A stretch of DNA of 64,000 nucleotides from Nocardia sp. NBC_00565 (lineage in GTDB: Bacteria > Actinomycetota > Actinomycetes > Mycobacteriales > Mycobacteriaceae): the NCBI RefSeq assembly GCF_036345915.1, contig NZ_CP107785.1:4216001-4280000 (forward strand), given 5' to 3'. The position numbers were made by a program, and so were the translations under genes. Of this stretch, positions 63,021 through 64,000 are shown one piece after another. The notes under the pieces are model-generated. The model worked only from the letters and a program-made list of their open reading frames with translations. It was not told where the DNA came from and searched no databases. How positions within the stretch are numbered: position 1 is the stretch's first letter; every line of letters begins with the position of its first letter.

Positions 63021-64000
63021 GTGCGGCGGCAGTGGGAGGCGTTGTCGGCGACCGTGCAGGACGCGCTGGTCGTCGCCTTCGCGTTCGTGCTCGGCGTCGG
63101 GTTGTATCTATCCGGTCTGTTCGAGATGGCCAGCGATCTGAGCACCCACCCCACGCTGCCGGTGCGGATCGGGGTGCTGGCGCTGATCTGTGTGGCGACG
63201 TTCCTGCGGCGGCGCATGCCGGTGCTGGCCCTCGGTGTCGGGCTGATCCCATTCGGCCTCGATATCGCCCTCGGGCCGACGGTGCCGATCTGGCTCATCT
63301 ATTCGGATCTGATCTATGCGGGCGTGCTGTACGCCACGCCCACACGCTCGCGCTTGGTGGTCGCGGTGGGCGGGGTGCTCTCGGTCGCGCTGACGGTACT
63401 GGCGCTGGTGTTCGGCGACTGGCGGATCGCGGTGATCACCATCGCGGCGCTGTTCGCGTTCGTCGCGACGCCGCTGTGGTGGGCGCTGTCGGTGCGCGGG
63501 CACAAGGAGATCGCGGAGGCCGAACGCAAACGCGCGCAGGCGATGACGCTGGTGGCCGAATTGGATCGGCGTGCCGCCATCGCCGACGAGCGCAAGACGA
63601 TGGCGCGCGATCTGCACGATGTGATCGCGGGGCATCTATCCGCCATCGCCATCCAATCCGAAGCGGCGCTCGGCATACTCGCTCGGCAGGACACCGATCC
63701 CGCCGTCGCCGGAATCATCTCCTCGATCCGGTCCAACAGTGTCAGCGCTATGCAGGAGATGCGCACCATGATCGGTCTGCTGCGCCGCGACGACGGCGCC
63801 GAAGACGACATCGCCGCGCCGCGCAAGCTGGCCCAGCTGCCCATCCTGGTCGATGCGGCCCGTGCGGCCGGAATCACCGTGCGCGTGGCGGATTCGCTGA
63901 ACGGGACGCCGTTGCCGAGCGCGGTCGACCAGGCCGCCTACCTCATCGTGCAGGAAGCGCTGACGAATGCGATGAAACATGCACCAGGACAGGAGGTCGA
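63021..64000 (+). CDS. Two-component sensor histidine kinase, NarL/DesK class (cut by right edge)
   Basis: 326 codons are in the window and the gene continues beyond it. From a GTG at 63021, the first 155 residues hold about five membrane helices. A coiled linker (HKEIAEAERKRAQAM) leads to the HisKA_3 dimerisation domain, DERKTMARDLHDVIAGHLSA, with the phosphoacceptor His near 199. The N-box of the ATPase domain begins QEALTNAMKHAPG at the edge. The small membrane sensor is typical of actinobacterial kinases paired with a LuxR-type regulator, expected just downstream. Confidence 0.9.
   Translation, partial: MRRQWEALSATVQDALVVAFAFVLGVGLYLSGLFEMASDLSTHPTLPVRIGVLALICVATFLRRRMPVLALGVGLIPFGLDIALGPTVPIWLIYSDLIYAGVLYATPTRSRLVVAVGGVLSVALTVLALVFGDWRIAVITIAALFAFVATPLWWALSVRGHKEIAEAERKRAQAMTLVAELDRRAAIADERKTMARDLHDVIAGHLSAIAIQSEAALGILARQDTDPAVAGIISSIRSNSVSAMQEMRTMIGLLRRDDGAEDDIAAPRKLAQLPILVDAARAAGITVRVADSLNGTPLPSAVDQAAYLIVQEALTNAMKHAPGQEV

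Overview
The window is high-GC actinobacterial DNA from a mycolic-acid-containing Mycobacteriales genome, most likely Nocardia or a close relative. The main evidence is gene order. From about 17.1 to 52.6 kb it follows the Mycobacterium tuberculosis Rv2670c-Rv2703 block: ZapE-like ATPase, RibD-type reductase, TAP-type hydrolase, AftC, MsrB, HemQ, HemY, HemE, DUF3000, RNase D, Dxs, TrmA-type methyltransferase, APC permease, TrkA/TrkB, DUF3159, OB-fold protein, hydrolase, DUF3710, Dut, DUF3093, DUF4193, Cei, SuhB, PpgK, SigA. AftC implies an arabinogalactan cell wall. GTG and TTG starts and 1-4 bp stop/start overlaps are common. I see no tRNA, rRNA, CRISPR array or prophage.

Layout. 0-4.9 kb holds accessory genes: an HTH plus decayed-nuclease protein cut by the left edge, a PPOX flavoprotein, a tail-anchored CoiA-like protein, a disordered repeat protein and an IS256 remnant. 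4.9-12.4 kb holds a LysR regulator facing decayed sequence, then a minus-strand P450-P450-flavin monooxygenase set divergent from an MFS exporter. 12.4-17 kb holds a GNAT enzyme, a hydrolase, an ABC exporter with its GbsR/MarR-type regulator and a candidate operator, and a secreted PtpB-like phosphatase. 17-52.6 kb is the conserved core. It includes a coproporphyrin-pathway haem cluster (hemE, hemY, hemQ), the first step of the MEP pathway (dxs), K+ uptake control (trkA/trkB) and the principal sigma factor. Genes inserted into this core are a P-loop kinase, a glutaminase-STAS-cNMP fusion, a SIMPL protein, a displaced enoyl-CoA hydratase, a CPBP protease and a SigD/ShbA-like sigma factor. 52.6-64 kb is accessory again: a lipoprotein, two convergent MHYT proteins, an ethanolamine ammonia-lyase operon, a rhomboid-like protein, a CPA2 antiporter with its regulatory subunit, a complete IS4-family element and a histidine kinase cut by the right edge.

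The window also carries clear gene decay. There is a CGNR zinc-finger pseudogene after rnd, a VOC/glyoxalase pseudogene after echA, an IS256 transposase stub, and an ethanolamine permease reduced in frame to its two ends at the head of the eut operon. The best candidates for follow-up are the precisely bounded IS4 insertion at the 5' end of the antiporter operon, the shrunken permease with its strong upstream palindrome, the Arg/Gly-rich insertion in the TrmA-family methyltransferase, and the duplicated operator overlapping the ABC-exporter promoter. I found no defence island or biosynthetic megacluster that would count as a clearly new system.
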